DNA of 64,000 nt from JAPLDA01 sp043787975 (GTDB lineage Bacteria; Bacteroidota; Bacteroidia; AKYH767-A; 2013-40CM-41-45): assembly GCA_043787975.1 (NCBI GenBank), contig JAYVUK010000015.1, forward strand, positions 62,001 through 126,000, written 5' to 3'. Below, piece by piece: positions 8,374 through 17,443 of the stretch; the stretch's first letter is position 1, and every line of letters begins with the position of its first letter. The notes under the pieces are model-generated. The model made no database searches. It was not told the origin of the DNA and saw only the letters and a program-made list of their open reading frames with translations. The translations under genes and the position numbers were made by a program.

Positions 8374-9591
8374 TCAATCCCACTTTTCATTTTCCCATTT
8401 ACTCACAACAGCCGTTGCTACTGCATTACCCATGACATTGGTTGCTGATCTTCCCATGTCAAGCAGCCAGTCGATGCCAAGAATTAATGCAAGCCCTTCC
8501 TGTGGAATGTTAAAATAAGAAAGCATGCCAGCGATCACCACCAATGATGCACGCGGAACTCCGGCCATTCCTTTACTCGACACCAGCAAGATGAGCATCA
8601 TGGTGATCTGCTGCGAAATACTAATGTGCATTCCTGAAGCTTGCGCAATGGTCATCGTAGCAAATGTCATGTACATGATGGAGCCATCCAGGTTAAAAGA
8701 ATAACCGAGGGGAAGAACAAAGCTCACGATGCGGTTTGAAAATCCGAAACGCTCCAACCCTTCAATCGCTCTTGGCATAGCGGCTTCACTACTGGCTGTG
8801 CTGAAAGCAAGAATCATCGCATCTTTTACATGATTGAAAAGACGGAAGAATTTAATTTTCAAAATCAGGCAAACCAAGAGAAGAAATCCGAAAATAAAAA
8901 AGATCAGCCCGGCAAAGAAACATAAGACGATATTCAGGTAGCCTCCGAGTATTCCCAATCCCTTGGTTGCAATAATTGCCGTGATTGCCCCAAACACAGC
9001 CAGCGGTGCCAGCTTCATTACATATCCCGTAATCTTTAACATCGCATGAGCAACGGCATCAAAGAACTCAATAATGATTTTTCCCTTCTCATGAATAGAA
9101 GCCGTTGCCACAGCAAAAAATAAAACGAAGATGATGATGGGAAGGATTTGATTGTGTGCCATCACATCAATGATATTCTCAGGAAAGACATGCGAAATAA
9201 ATTCCTTCGCTACAAAAGGTTTCGCTTCGACAGAAACTGCAGCAGCCGAAATCGACAAATGTTTTCCCGGTTCAAAAATATTGGCGATCAGCAAACCGAT
9301 GGACAGTGCAACCAACGTGGCAAATGTAAACCAGAGAATGGTCTTCAACCCGATTCGTCCAACCGATTTAAAATCACCCAGCTTCGCAACTCCTGTAAGC
9401 AAGAGAGAAAATACGAGCGGAGCAATGATCATCTTGATCAAACGCAGAAAAATATCGCTTAACAGCGACATGTTATCAGCAAATGGTTTTATGTTTTCAG
9501 GATCAGGCCAGTTAGCGCGATACCAGGCGCCAAGAGTAATTCCAAGAACAAGTCCGATGATTATTTTTGTAGTGAGACTGAGTCGCTTCAT
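8374..9591 (-). CDS. Dicarboxylate/acidic amino acid:cation symporter (DAACS/SLC1 family)
   Basis: A 405-residue, strongly hydrophobic protein with the whole SLC1 fold: TM1-6 scaffold, the HP1 serine-rich hairpin (STASSEAAMPRAIEG), the TM7 motif YSFNLDGS and the TM8 motif LLDMGRSATNVMGN. In TM8, D378 and R381 correspond to GltPh Asp394 and Arg397, which bind the amino group and side-chain carboxylate, so glutamate or aspartate is the likelier substrate. N385 matches Asn401, while N389 replaces the cation-site Asp405. The protein would import substrate across the inner membrane using a H+ or Na+ gradient. It is monocistronic, with its own promoter. Confidence 0.92.
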   Translation of the reverse strand: MKRLSLTTKIIIGLVLGITLGAWYRANWPDPENIKPFADNMSLLSDIFLRLIKMIIAPLVFSLLLTGVAKLGDFKSVGRIGLKTILWFTFATLVALSIGLLIANIFEPGKHLSISAAAVSVEAKPFVAKEFISHVFPENIIDVMAHNQILPIIIFVLFFAVATASIHEKGKIIIEFFDAVAHAMLKITGYVMKLAPLAVFGAITAIIATKGLGILGGYLNIVLCFFAGLIFFIFGFLLLVCLILKIKFFRLFNHVKDAMILAFSTASSEAAMPRAIEGLERFGFSNRIVSFVLPLGYSFNLDGSIMYMTFATMTIAQASGMHISISQQITMMLILLVSSKGMAGVPRASLVVIAGMLSYFNIPQEGLALILGIDWLLDMGRSATNVMGNAVATAVVSKWENEKWD

Positions 9592-9618
9592 AATGCGAAG
9601 GAATTTTTAGCCTTCGGA

Positions 9619-9647
9619 CAAATGTAACCAACGAAAATTTATTTCAA
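9619..9647 (-). promoter_or_regulatory. Promoter of the symporter gene
   Basis: On the minus strand: TTG, 18 bases, TACATTTG, an exact -7 box about 28 bases before the start codon. Confidence 0.65.
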
Positions 9648-9704
9648 AGCTTCACTTCATTGATCAATTATTCGGAGAGAAATTAAGATATTCGCACAGA
9701 AAAA

Positions 9705-9769
9705 GTTTACGGTTCACAGTTTACGGTTTACAACCCGCAGATTGAAACAGTAAACAGTAAACAGTAAAC
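9705..9769. repeat. Heptamer palindrome in the valS leader
   Basis: The left arm has 7-base words GTTTACG, GTTCACA, GTTTACG, GTTTACA; the right arm has three AGTAAAC words. The arms are reverse complements, so they can fold. The array ends 5 bases before the valS ATG and occupies the position of a ribosome binding site. Confidence 0.85.
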
Positions 9770-9774
9770 CCTTC

Positions 9775-12429
9775 ATGGAAATTCCAAAAACTTACGATCC
9801 AAGCAATGTTGAAGACAAGTGGTACAAACACTGGATGAAACATTCGTTTTTCAAAAGTGTTCCTGATGATCGTGAACCTTATACCATTGTAATTCCTCCG
9901 CCCAATGTAACGGGTGTATTGCACATGGGACACATGCTCAACAATACCATCCAGGATGTGTTGATCCGTAGGGCGCGTATGTTGGGAAAAAATGCATGCT
10001 GGGTTCCGGGAACTGATCATGCATCGATTGCAACAGAAGCGAAAGTGGTGCAGATGCTTCGGGAGCGCGGAATAAAAAAATCCGATTTATCACGCGATGA
10101 GTTTTTGAAGTATGCGATGGAATGGAAAGAAAAATACGGCGGAATTATTCTCGACCAGCTGAAGAAACTCGGCGCAAGCTGCGACTGGAGCCGTACAAGT
10201 TTCACGATGGATGAAGGCTACTACCGTGATGTAGTAAATGTCTTCATTGATTTATATAATAAAGGATATGTGTACCGCGGCAAGCGAATGGTAAACTGGG
10301 ATCCCGTTGCGCTGACTGCAGTGAGTGATGAAGAGGTTATCTTCAAACCGATCAATTCGAAATTGGTTTATGTTCGTTATTTAATTGAAGGAGCATCGTC
10401 TCCGAACTCCGAACTCCAGACTCCCAACTATCTCGTTGTAGCAACTGTCCGTCCTGAAACCATCATGGGTGACGTGGCTGTTGCCGTTCATCCGGATGAT
10501 GAGCGTTACAAACATCTGCATGGAAAAAATGTGATCGTTCCCTTAGTAAACCGTGCTGTTCCTGTTATTACCGATGAAGCTATTGATAAAGAATTCGGGA
10601 CCGGCTGCCTGAAAGTAACACCGGCTCATGATACAGTCGATTATGAAATCGGGCTTCGCCACAATCTTCCTGTGATTGATACTTTGAATGAAGACGGAAC
10701 AATTTCCGCAGCCGGACAAGTGTTTGTAGGCATGGATCGTTTCGCTGCACGTAAAGCTGCGCTCAAAAAATTAGAAGAAGACGGATTGATTGAGAAAATG
10801 GAAGAGTATTCTCACCAGGTTGGTCACAGCGAACGAACAGATGCTGTCATCGAACCACGCTTGTCGATGCAATGGTTTTTAAAGATGAAAGACATCAGCA
10901 AACCGGCATTGGATGCAGTGATAAACGGTGAAGTGAATTTGATCCCGAATAAATTCATCAACACGTACAAGCACTGGATGGAAAATGTGCGTGACTGGTG
11001 TTTGTCCCGGCAACTCTGGTGGGGACATAGAATACCGGCATGGTATACACCGGATGGAGAATATGTGGTTGCTAAAACTGAAGAGGAAGCAATCAGCAAG
11101 TTGGCACTAAGCAGTAAGCAGTATGCAAAAGGCGAGCTGAAACAGGATGAAGATGTCCTGGATACATGGGCTTCCAGTTGGTTATGGCCGATCAGCGTGT
11201 TTGATGGGTATGCAAAACCGGATGGTGAGATCAATTATTATTATCCGACCAATGACCTGATTACGGCTCCAGAAATTTTATTTTTCTGGGTGGCGCGAAT
11301 GATCATTGCAGGATATGAATACAGAAATGAGAAACCATTTACGAATGTGTATCTCACAGGAATTGTCCGCGACAAGCAAGGAAGAAAAATGAGCAAGTCG
11401 CTCGGCAATTCACCTGATCCGCTTGACCTGATTAAAAAATATTCTGCTGACGGAGTTCGTGTTGGCATGTTGTTGTGTTCTCCGGCAGGAAATGATTTAT
11501 TGTTTGATGAATCGTATTGTGAGCAAGGAAGAAATTTTGCCAACAAAATCTGGAATGCATTCCGGTTGATCAAAGGATGGACTACTGATGACAGCGAACC
11601 ATCTGAGAAAAATAAAATTTCGATTGATTGGTTCAACACGAAACTAAGTGCCGAGATTGCAAACATCAATGACTTGTATTCAAAATACAGAATCTCGGAA
11701 GCGTTGATGGCGACTTATAAATTAGTATGGGATGATTTCTGCGCCTGGTATCTTGAAATGATCAAGCCTGAGTTTGTGGATGGAAATCCTTTACCGATTG
11801 ATCCATACACCTACAATTCAACGATCGAATTCCTCGAAGACATTTTAAAAGTGTTACATCCGTTCATGCCTTTTATCACAGAAGAACTTTGGCATTTGAT
11901 CGATGAACGCGATGAGAAGGATTGTATTCTCGTTGCTGAATGGCCGGAGGTGAATACAGTTGATCAATCGTTGCTGAATGAGTTTACGCTTGCCGCTGAA
12001 ATCATCACGAACGTTCGTAACACACGTCAGCAAAAAAATATTTCTCCAAAAGAAAAACTTTCGTTGTATATGAAATCATCTGATGGAACCAATAACCGTT
12101 TCGATGAAATTATCAATAAACTTTCCAATCTTTCTTCTTTTGAAAAGACTACGAAGAAGATTGACAACGCACTTTCATTCATGATTCACAACCATGAGTT
12201 TTTTATTCCCATTACTTCAGCCATTAATATGGATGATGAAAAGCAACGACTGATGCAGGAACTGGACTATAACAAAGGGTTTTTAAAATCGGTTCAGACA
12301 AAACTTGCCAACGAACGCTTTGTCTCCAATGCAAAGCCTGAAGTGGTGGAAGGAGAACGAAAGAAAGAATCAGATGCACTCGCAAAGATCAAATCCATCG
12401 AAGAACAATTGTCCGGATTAAAGAGCTAA
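9775..12429 (+). CDS. valS: Valyl-tRNA synthetase
   Basis: The 884-residue product is full length for ValRS. The class I motifs are PNVTGVLHMGHMLN (HIGH-type, residues 43-56) and KMSKSLGNSPDP (KMSKS). The CP1 editing domain has VVATVRPETIMGDVAVAVHPDD, the anticodon-binding domain includes FCAWYLEMIKP, and the C-terminal coiled-coil arm (about residues 815-884) binds tRNA. It charges tRNA-Val in the cytoplasm and deacylates Thr-tRNA-Val. Two short inserts look alien: residues about 209-218 (SSPNSELQTPN) in an editing-domain loop and residues about 444-452 (ALSSKQYAK). Both are encoded by 7-base tandem words. There is no Shine-Dalgarno; the start abuts a heptamer palindrome. Confidence 0.97.
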   Translation: MEIPKTYDPSNVEDKWYKHWMKHSFFKSVPDDREPYTIVIPPPNVTGVLHMGHMLNNTIQDVLIRRARMLGKNACWVPGTDHASIATEAKVVQMLRERGIKKSDLSRDEFLKYAMEWKEKYGGIILDQLKKLGASCDWSRTSFTMDEGYYRDVVNVFIDLYNKGYVYRGKRMVNWDPVALTAVSDEEVIFKPINSKLVYVRYLIEGASSPNSELQTPNYLVVATVRPETIMGDVAVAVHPDDERYKHLHGKNVIVPLVNRAVPVITDEAIDKEFGTGCLKVTPAHDTVDYEIGLRHNLPVIDTLNEDGTISAAGQVFVGMDRFAARKAALKKLEEDGLIEKMEEYSHQVGHSERTDAVIEPRLSMQWFLKMKDISKPALDAVINGEVNLIPNKFINTYKHWMENVRDWCLSRQLWWGHRIPAWYTPDGEYVVAKTEEEAISKLALSSKQYAKGELKQDEDVLDTWASSWLWPISVFDGYAKPDGEINYYYPTNDLITAPEILFFWVARMIIAGYEYRNEKPFTNVYLTGIVRDKQGRKMSKSLGNSPDPLDLIKKYSADGVRVGMLLCSPAGNDLLFDESYCEQGRNFANKIWNAFRLIKGWTTDDSEPSEKNKISIDWFNTKLSAEIANINDLYSKYRISEALMATYKLVWDDFCAWYLEMIKPEFVDGNPLPIDPYTYNSTIEFLEDILKVLHPFMPFITEELWHLIDERDEKDCILVAEWPEVNTVDQSLLNEFTLAAEIITNVRNTRQQKNISPKEKLSLYMKSSDGTNNRFDEIINKLSNLSSFEKTTKKIDNALSFMIHNHEFFIPITSAINMDDEKQRLMQELDYNKGFLKSVQTKLANERFVSNAKPEVVEGERKKESDALAKIKSIEEQLSGLKS
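10400..10427 (+). repeat. In-frame heptamer array inside valS (CP1 loop)
   Basis: Four consecutive 7-base words CTCCGAA, CTCCGAA, CTCCAGA, CTCCCAA. They encode part of the loop between two CP1 strands, just before the conserved VVATVRPE strand. The reading frame is intact. Confidence 0.75.
11104..11131 (+). repeat. Second in-frame heptamer array inside valS
   Basis: Four 7-base words GCACTAA, GCAGTAA, GCAGTAT, GCAAAAG, located just before the conserved DEDVLDTW motif. Degenerate but periodic; reading frame intact. Confidence 0.6.
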
Positions 12430-12436
12430 AAATTGT

Positions 12437-12444
12437 TAATTTTG
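12437..12444 (+). promoter_or_regulatory. -7 promoter box TAATTTTG of the peroxiredoxin gene
   Basis: Exact TAnnTTTG box 40 bases before the ATG at 12485. The nearest TTG is 25 bases upstream, longer than usual, so the -33 assignment is uncertain. Confidence 0.5.
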
Positions 12445-12484
12445 TTATCAGAAATTTATTCCACTAAACTTAAAACTAACTACC

Positions 12485-13123
12485 ATGAAATCAATTCGAC
12501 TTGGAGATGAAGCACCTGACTTCGTTGCAGAAACCACTGAAGGAAAAATTAAATTTCACGAATGGATGGGAGACAAATGGGCTGTTCTCTTTTCACATCC
12601 GAAAGATTTTACACCTGTTTGCACCACTGAGCTTGGCACGGTTGCAAAACTGAAATCCGAATTTGACAAACGCAATGTTAAAGTTATTGCAGTGAGTGTT
12701 GATCCTGTCAGTTCTCATCACGAATGGATCAAAGACATTAATGAAACACAGAATACAACTGTGAATTTTCCGCTCATTGGTGATGAGAAAAGAGATGTGG
12801 CTACATTGTATGACATGATTCATCCGAATGCAAACGACAGCCAGACCGTCCGTTCTGTCTTCATCATCGCGCCGGATAAAAAAGTAAAGCTAATGTTGAC
12901 CTATCCTGCATCCACAGGAAGAGACTTCAATGAGATTTTACGGACTATCGATTCACTGCAACTTACTTCGAAATATGCTGTTGCAACACCTGCAAACTGG
13001 AAAGACGGAGATGATTGCATCGTGCTTCTTTCTGTTCCTGACGCAGACATTCCTTCACGTTTTCCAAAAGGCGCGATGAAAGTGAAACCGTATTTGCGCA
13101 TTACTCCGCAGCCGAATAAGTAA
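12485..13123 (+). CDS. 1-Cys peroxiredoxin (Prx6 family)
   Basis: The 212-residue product matches the Prx6 subfamily in length and layout. The thioredoxin-fold core holds the peroxidatic cysteine C46 in PKDFTPVCTTE (P39 and T43 complete the PxxxTxxC motif). The Prx6-type C-terminal extension ends in PSRFPKGAMKVKPYLRITPQP. There is no resolving cysteine at the AhpC C-terminal position. It reduces H2O2 and organic hydroperoxides in the cytoplasm, using an external thiol donor. It lies downstream of valS with its own promoter box; a long hairpin array follows. Confidence 0.95.
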   Translation: MKSIRLGDEAPDFVAETTEGKIKFHEWMGDKWAVLFSHPKDFTPVCTTELGTVAKLKSEFDKRNVKVIAVSVDPVSSHHEWIKDINETQNTTVNFPLIGDEKRDVATLYDMIHPNANDSQTVRSVFIIAPDKKVKLMLTYPASTGRDFNEILRTIDSLQLTSKYAVATPANWKDGDDCIVLLSVPDADIPSRFPKGAMKVKPYLRITPQPNK

Positions 13124-13145
13124 AACCTATTTCTTATTAAACTTA

Positions 13146-13200
13146 AGAAAGTGTGAACGTGTGAAAGTGAGAAAAATCCTCCCTCACGTTCACACTTTCT
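13146..13200. repeat. 16-bp perfect inverted repeat of GTGAGAAA-type words
   Basis: Arms AGAAAGTGTGAACGTG (13146-13161) and CACGTTCACACTTTCT (13185-13200) are exact reverse complements around a 23-base spacer. Further CACTTTCTC words continue to about 13215. It lacks a T tract directly after the stem, so it is not a classical terminator. Confidence 0.9.
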
Positions 13201-13263
13201 CACTTTCTCATCTTACCTTATCTCCCTCTCCACTCTCTCCATATATAAAGTACCTTGCACCTG

Positions 13264-14304
13264 ATGCAAAAAGGAATCAAAATATTTTTCCGTCTTATTG
13301 AGATCCTTTTCATTCTTCTGCTGCTTTGGTGTGATCTGAATTACAAACTTGTTTCATATGGAATTGACCAGGGAATCGGTGAACTAAAAATTATCAGCAA
13401 CGCAAGACCGATTGAAGAGATGATGGCAGACTCATCAGTGAATGATTCCATCAAATCAAAACTCCGGTTCATCGAAGAGATCAAACAATTCGCCATCGAT
13501 TCATTGGGATTGAAACGCTCAAAGAATTATACGACCTTTTATAACCAGCATGGTAAGCCGCTTCTGTGGGTACTCACTGCTTCAGAAAAGTATGAACTCA
13601 AATCGTATCAATGGAAATTTCCTGTTGTAGGTTCTGTCGGGTACAAAGGTTTTTTCACTCGCGAAAAAGGAGAGCGTGAAGAAAACAAACTGGTGAAAGA
13701 AGGATACGATACGGATTACAACACGACTTCAGCGTGGAGTACGTTGGGTTGGTTTCGTGATCCTGTCTTTTCAAATTTTCTCAACAGAAGTGAAGGACAA
13801 CTGGCAGAACTTATCATTCATGAGATGACGCATGCAACATTGTATGTGAAAAGCAGCGTTGACTTTAACGAAAATCTTGCAAGCGCTATCGGTGAAGAGG
13901 GAGCGGAAGAATTTTTAACTTCCAAATTCGGAGCAGCATCCGAACAACTGAAAAATTACCTCGACCGGAATGATGATTACAATTTATTCGCAGTCCATTT
14001 TCTGAAAGGAGCACAACAACTGGATTCCCTGTATCATCATTTTACTGCAACACAATCCGTTGATTCAAAAAATAATTTAAAACAAAAACTGATACGCGCA
14101 ATCATTTCTTCGCTTGATACTGTTTCATTTCACAACAAAGCACGTTACTCAAAACTGTTTGCTGAAAACGATTTACCAAACAATGCCTACTTTCTCGGAT
14201 TCACGCGCTACGATGCACAAAAAGAGGAAATGAAAAATGAACTAAAGAAAACATTTTCAGGAAATATTAAATTGTATCTTCAATCCTTGAAAAATAAAAA
14301 TTAA
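13264..14304 (+). CDS. Putative aminopeptidase (Aminopep/DUF2265-type zinc peptidase)
   Basis: I prefer the ATG at 13264 over the upstream TTG at 13255. An N-terminal membrane anchor (residues about 7-22) is followed by the Aminopep family region: conserved GWF (LGWFRDPVFSNFL), the metal motif HEMTH (about residues 186-190, gluzincin-like HExxH) and NENLASAIGEEGAEEFL, which supplies the third ligand. It is expected to be a membrane-anchored zinc aminopeptidase facing the periplasm. The family is mostly uncharacterised, so the substrate is unknown. The HD gene follows after 1 base, indicating an operon. Confidence 0.8.
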   Translation: MQKGIKIFFRLIEILFILLLLWCDLNYKLVSYGIDQGIGELKIISNARPIEEMMADSSVNDSIKSKLRFIEEIKQFAIDSLGLKRSKNYTTFYNQHGKPLLWVLTASEKYELKSYQWKFPVVGSVGYKGFFTREKGEREENKLVKEGYDTDYNTTSAWSTLGWFRDPVFSNFLNRSEGQLAELIIHEMTHATLYVKSSVDFNENLASAIGEEGAEEFLTSKFGAASEQLKNYLDRNDDYNLFAVHFLKGAQQLDSLYHHFTATQSVDSKNNLKQKLIRAIISSLDTVSFHNKARYSKLFAENDLPNNAYFLGFTRYDAQKEEMKNELKKTFSGNIKLYLQSLKNKN

Positions 14305-14305
14305 G

Positions 14306-14908
14306 ATGCTCACGCATGCGCTTAACCGTTCCGTTTTCGGTGATGAGAAAAATTCCGGAAACGTATTATCGAAAGAAGAAGCCAATCAATTACTTTCGGA
14401 TTGGGTGAAGAATGAACGTCTTCAATTGCACATGAAACAGGTCGCGCACCTGATGAAATGTTGGGCCGGACAAACTGAAAAACTTGACGAGCAAGATCAG
14501 TGGAGATGGCAACTTGCGGGTTTGTTACACGACGCGGATTGGGATCAATGGCCTAGTGATCATTGCCGGAAAATCATTGAAGAGTTGGAAAAAAGAAATG
14601 TGGATCCGGAAGTGATTCATGCCATCGCATCTCACGGACCATCGTATTTTGGAGTTGATCCTGTTACAAAAATGGATAAGATGTTGTATGCTTTCGATGA
14701 GCTCTCTGGATTTGTTCACGCGTATTCGTTGATGCGACCAAACGGATACGAAGGCATGGAAGTGAAAGGAGTGATGAAACGGCTGAAGGATAAAACTTTT
14801 GCTTCGAATGTTTCGCGCGATGACATTCGTGATGCAAGCGAACGGGCCGGAATTTCCGTGGAGGAATTAATTCGTTTCATCATCCAAAATCAAACTGCTG
14901 AGGTTTAG
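14306..14908 (+). CDS. HD-domain metal-dependent phosphohydrolase-like protein
   Basis: A 200-residue HD-superfamily protein: H42 as the likely first ligand, the HD doublet H75-D76 in LLHDADWDQW, then AIASHGPSYFGV and a later KMLYAFDELSGFVHA helix with D and H residues. The layout is that of small HDIG-type proteins often annotated as hydrolases, without an attached signalling domain. It is cytoplasmic and cotranscribed with the aminopeptidase (1-base gap). Whether it cleaves nucleotides is not shown by sequence. Confidence 0.8.
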   Translation: MLTHALNRSVFGDEKNSGNVLSKEEANQLLSDWVKNERLQLHMKQVAHLMKCWAGQTEKLDEQDQWRWQLAGLLHDADWDQWPSDHCRKIIEELEKRNVDPEVIHAIASHGPSYFGVDPVTKMDKMLYAFDELSGFVHAYSLMRPNGYEGMEVKGVMKRLKDKTFASNVSRDDIRDASERAGISVEELIRFIIQNQTAEV

Positions 14909-15008
14909 TTCAATAGTTTATAAGTTGTTACGGTATTCCGTTTTTATACATTTATTTGACGCCAACAACCTAAGAACTATTGAACTTAAGAACTATTAAA
15001 CTATTGAA
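14909..15008. repeat. GAACTATT octamer palindrome filling the intergenic gap
   Basis: Starts directly after the HD gene stop codon with TTCAATAGTT (14909-14918). It returns as AACTATTGAA at 14975-14984 and 14999-15008 through octamers GAACTATT, GAACTTAA, GAACTATT, AAACTATT. It ends 2 bases before the next ATG, so the whole gap between two genes is repeat. Confidence 0.85.
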
Positions 15009-15010
15009 CT

Positions 15011-15529
15011 ATGAACTTACGTGACACGATTTTGGCAGAACATTCAAAAAAGCAAATGCTGAAGGTGGTGAAGCATGTCGGCAACAACCAGCAGCGCTTT
15101 GATGAACTTATGAAATTATTTCTTGCGAGCGAATACCGTGTTACGCAGCGCGCAGCATGGTCGGTGAGTTACATTGCAACAGCTCATCCGAATCTTATCA
15201 AAAAGCATCTGAAGAAAATTATCGTCAACTTAAAAAATCCCGTGCACGATGCAGTGAAAAGAAATACAGTGCGACTATTACAATTTATTGACCTGCCTGT
15301 TAGTTTGCATGGAATAACGGCTGCCATCTGTTTCAAATTTCTCAACGATATGAAAGAACCGATTGCGGTAAAAGTTTTTTCGATGACTGTATTATCAAAC
15401 ATCTGCAAACAACATCCTGAATTATCAAATGAATTAAGACTTTCTATTGAAGCTCAGTTGCCTTATGGCTCTGCCGGTTTTGTATCGAGAGCAAAAAAGG
15501 TTTTGAAAGGACTGGATACAGATTCTTAA
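15011..15529 (+). CDS. HEAT-repeat-like all-helical protein, unknown function
   Basis: A 172-residue protein, predicted almost entirely helical, with HEAT/armadillo-like pairs (YRVTQRAAWSVSYIATAHP, then DAVKRNTVRLLQFI, then EPIAVKVFSMTVLSNICKQHP). No signal peptide, so cytoplasmic. Homologues with this layout are common conserved hypotheticals in Bacteroidota, and a binding-scaffold role is inference. Its start codon immediately abuts an octamer repeat element. Confidence 0.75.
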   Translation: MNLRDTILAEHSKKQMLKVVKHVGNNQQRFDELMKLFLASEYRVTQRAAWSVSYIATAHPNLIKKHLKKIIVNLKNPVHDAVKRNTVRLLQFIDLPVSLHGITAAICFKFLNDMKEPIAVKVFSMTVLSNICKQHPELSNELRLSIEAQLPYGSAGFVSRAKKVLKGLDTDS

Positions 15530-15596
15530 TAGCCATTAATTGAATATTCAAAAAATTTCAAAAGAGAAAAATTATAATTCTAAAAGTTTAGAAGCC

Positions 15597-17141
15597 CTAC
15601 TCCACCAGCAGCTTACTTGTAAATTCATTTTCTCCTGTTTCTACTTTTACAACATAAATCCCGGGAGACAGCCGGTGATTGACAATGGTAGATTTGGAAA
15701 TTATATTTTGATTATACACCCCTCTACCTGTCACATCAACTATTTTTAGCTTAGCGTAGGGTCCGGTGAATTCTTCAGGAAGATTAATAGTGAAAGTGTG
15801 ATTAGCCGGGTTCGGGAAAATAGTGATCTGCAAATTTTCATCCGTATTTTGAATTCCGACGATCTCACCTTCACAATAGTTTACCACAATGCAGCCCCTG
15901 GTTATGTTCAGTGGCGCATTCGAAGTTTCAAAGTTTGCAGAAGAAACTGTACAGGGTGCATAAAAAACCGCGTTAGAAGAGCTTCCGTGTTCAAAATAGG
16001 AGACACTGGTGCTACTCTCTTGACAATTCCACATGTTACCGATCACACTCACTTTATATAAAGCATGATCGCTTCTTGCAAAAACGTATCCTCCATCATT
16101 TGCCTGCACAACAGATACTTTTTCCATTCCACCATCAAATACGTCGTTAAAATTTATCCATTCCGGATCTCCGTTAGCGGTTGTCTTAATAACAAGGTGA
16201 CTATACCCAACTCCTCCTCCAAGGCCTGAACCTCCACCAAGGATATAACCACCATCAGCAGTTTGTTCAACAGAATAAGCGTCATCTGAAAGATAAAGAC
16301 TGCCGCCATCCACGTATACGCCTCCGTAATGTTGTTGCCAGCCAATATTCCCAATCGAGTCAAACTTTAAAAGATAAAAGTCATTACCGAAATTCACATG
16401 CTCCCACCCACACACTACATATCCATTATCTGATGTCTGTCGAACAGCGTGTCCTCCACAGGCATGTATTCTTTTGGTCCAGAGTGTATCTCCGGTAGCA
16501 TCTGTTTTTATCAGCGCACTTCCTGTAATAATATATCCGCTATCATTGGTTTGGACCACAGATTCTGCAACATCATCCAGGGAATCTCCATATGTTTTCA
16601 TCCAGTTAATATCTCCGACAGCGTTTGTCTCAATTAAAAAAGCATCGGTTCCTCCGGCGCCAAAACTTTTTGTGCTCCCTGTAATAATAAATCCGCCATC
16701 CAGCGTTTGCACAGCACTGTAGCCATAATCATCGAGAGGCCCGCCATAGGTTTTCGTCCATAACGTATCTCCTACAGAATCGGTTCTGATTAAGAGAACA
16801 TCAAATAAGCCGGCACCATAACTATTCGTAGCACCACAAAAAACATATCCTCCGTCGGTAGTTTGCTGAATTGAACAGTTATTTGAACTTTGATTTGGAC
16901 CATAATTCCTTGTCCATAAAGTATCGCCGAGAGAATCTGTCTTAACGACCATCGAACCGAACACGCCCGTACTTAAAGGCGACAAGCCCGCAAGTATAAA
17001 ACCTCCGTCAGCTGTTTGTTTTACTTTACAGGCTGAGGTAAAATCCTGAAATTCGTTATAGGATTTTTTAAATGTTACCTGACCGAAAGAACAGTTGAAG
17101 AGAAGGAGCAAAAAAAGAAATAGAATGAACCTTTTTTTCAT
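15597..17141 (-). CDS. Secreted beta-propeller-like protein with delta-60-type repeats and T9SS domain
   Basis: I start it at the ATG at 17141, where a signal peptide begins (MKKRFILFLFLLLLFNCSFGQ); an in-frame ATG 18 bases upstream is less likely. About seven repeats of roughly 50 residues follow, each with a core like QTADGGFILAG and LIKTDATGDTLWTK, typical of proteins that fold as beta-propellers. The C-terminus is a T9SS type A sorting domain (IFPNPANHTFTI ... DVTGRGVYN ... SPGIYVVKV). It is secreted or surface-exposed; its binding target is unknown. Confidence 0.87.
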   Translation of the reverse strand: MKKRFILFLFLLLLFNCSFGQVTFKKSYNEFQDFTSACKVKQTADGGFILAGLSPLSTGVFGSMVVKTDSLGDTLWTRNYGPNQSSNNCSIQQTTDGGYVFCGATNSYGAGLFDVLLIRTDSVGDTLWTKTYGGPLDDYGYSAVQTLDGGFIITGSTKSFGAGGTDAFLIETNAVGDINWMKTYGDSLDDVAESVVQTNDSGYIITGSALIKTDATGDTLWTKRIHACGGHAVRQTSDNGYVVCGWEHVNFGNDFYLLKFDSIGNIGWQQHYGGVYVDGGSLYLSDDAYSVEQTADGGYILGGGSGLGGGVGYSHLVIKTTANGDPEWINFNDVFDGGMEKVSVVQANDGGYVFARSDHALYKVSVIGNMWNCQESSTSVSYFEHGSSSNAVFYAPCTVSSANFETSNAPLNITRGCIVVNYCEGEIVGIQNTDENLQITIFPNPANHTFTINLPEEFTGPYAKLKIVDVTGRGVYNQNIISKSTIVNHRLSPGIYVVKVETGENEFTSKLLVE

Positions 17142-17282
17142 CTGAATAAATTTATCCATCGTTGGTTACTAACAAACAAATATATACAAATAACTATTTT
17201 CATCGCGGTGAAGTTTCCATAGTGCCAGTTTTTGCAATTGGAGCATTTTTTTTTATCTACCTTTCTGCTATTAATCCCTTCA

Positions 17283-17300
17283 TCCCGATATTTATCGGGA
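17283..17300. repeat. Short TCCCGATA/TATCGGGA dyad
   Basis: Perfect 8-base arms with a 2-base loop in the gap between divergent genes. It resembles the CCCGAT-type extragenic palindromes seen in many Bacteroidota genomes. A related dyad lies in the YgiD-like gene at 22475-22498. Confidence 0.6.
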
Positions 17301-17443
17301 CGCAAATTCCTTCTATGCTAACTGCATCTCTAAAGTGCCTAACAACTTGAACGAATACTCCAGGAAACTAACTTTGACAACTAAATAAAAACGGCGATGC
17401 TGAAAACCGAAAAGAGTAAGCAAAAAAATTAAAATAAATTGAA

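Noticed and set aside
13146..13200. Terminator of the peroxiredoxin gene
   Set aside because: The 16-bp arms have a 23-base spacer and no T tract directly after the stem; it fits the repeat class better.
17162..17350. 62-residue frame between the propeller gene and the SnoaL-like gene
   Set aside because: It crosses the CCCGAT dyad, has no recognisable domain or promoter, and probably is not translated.
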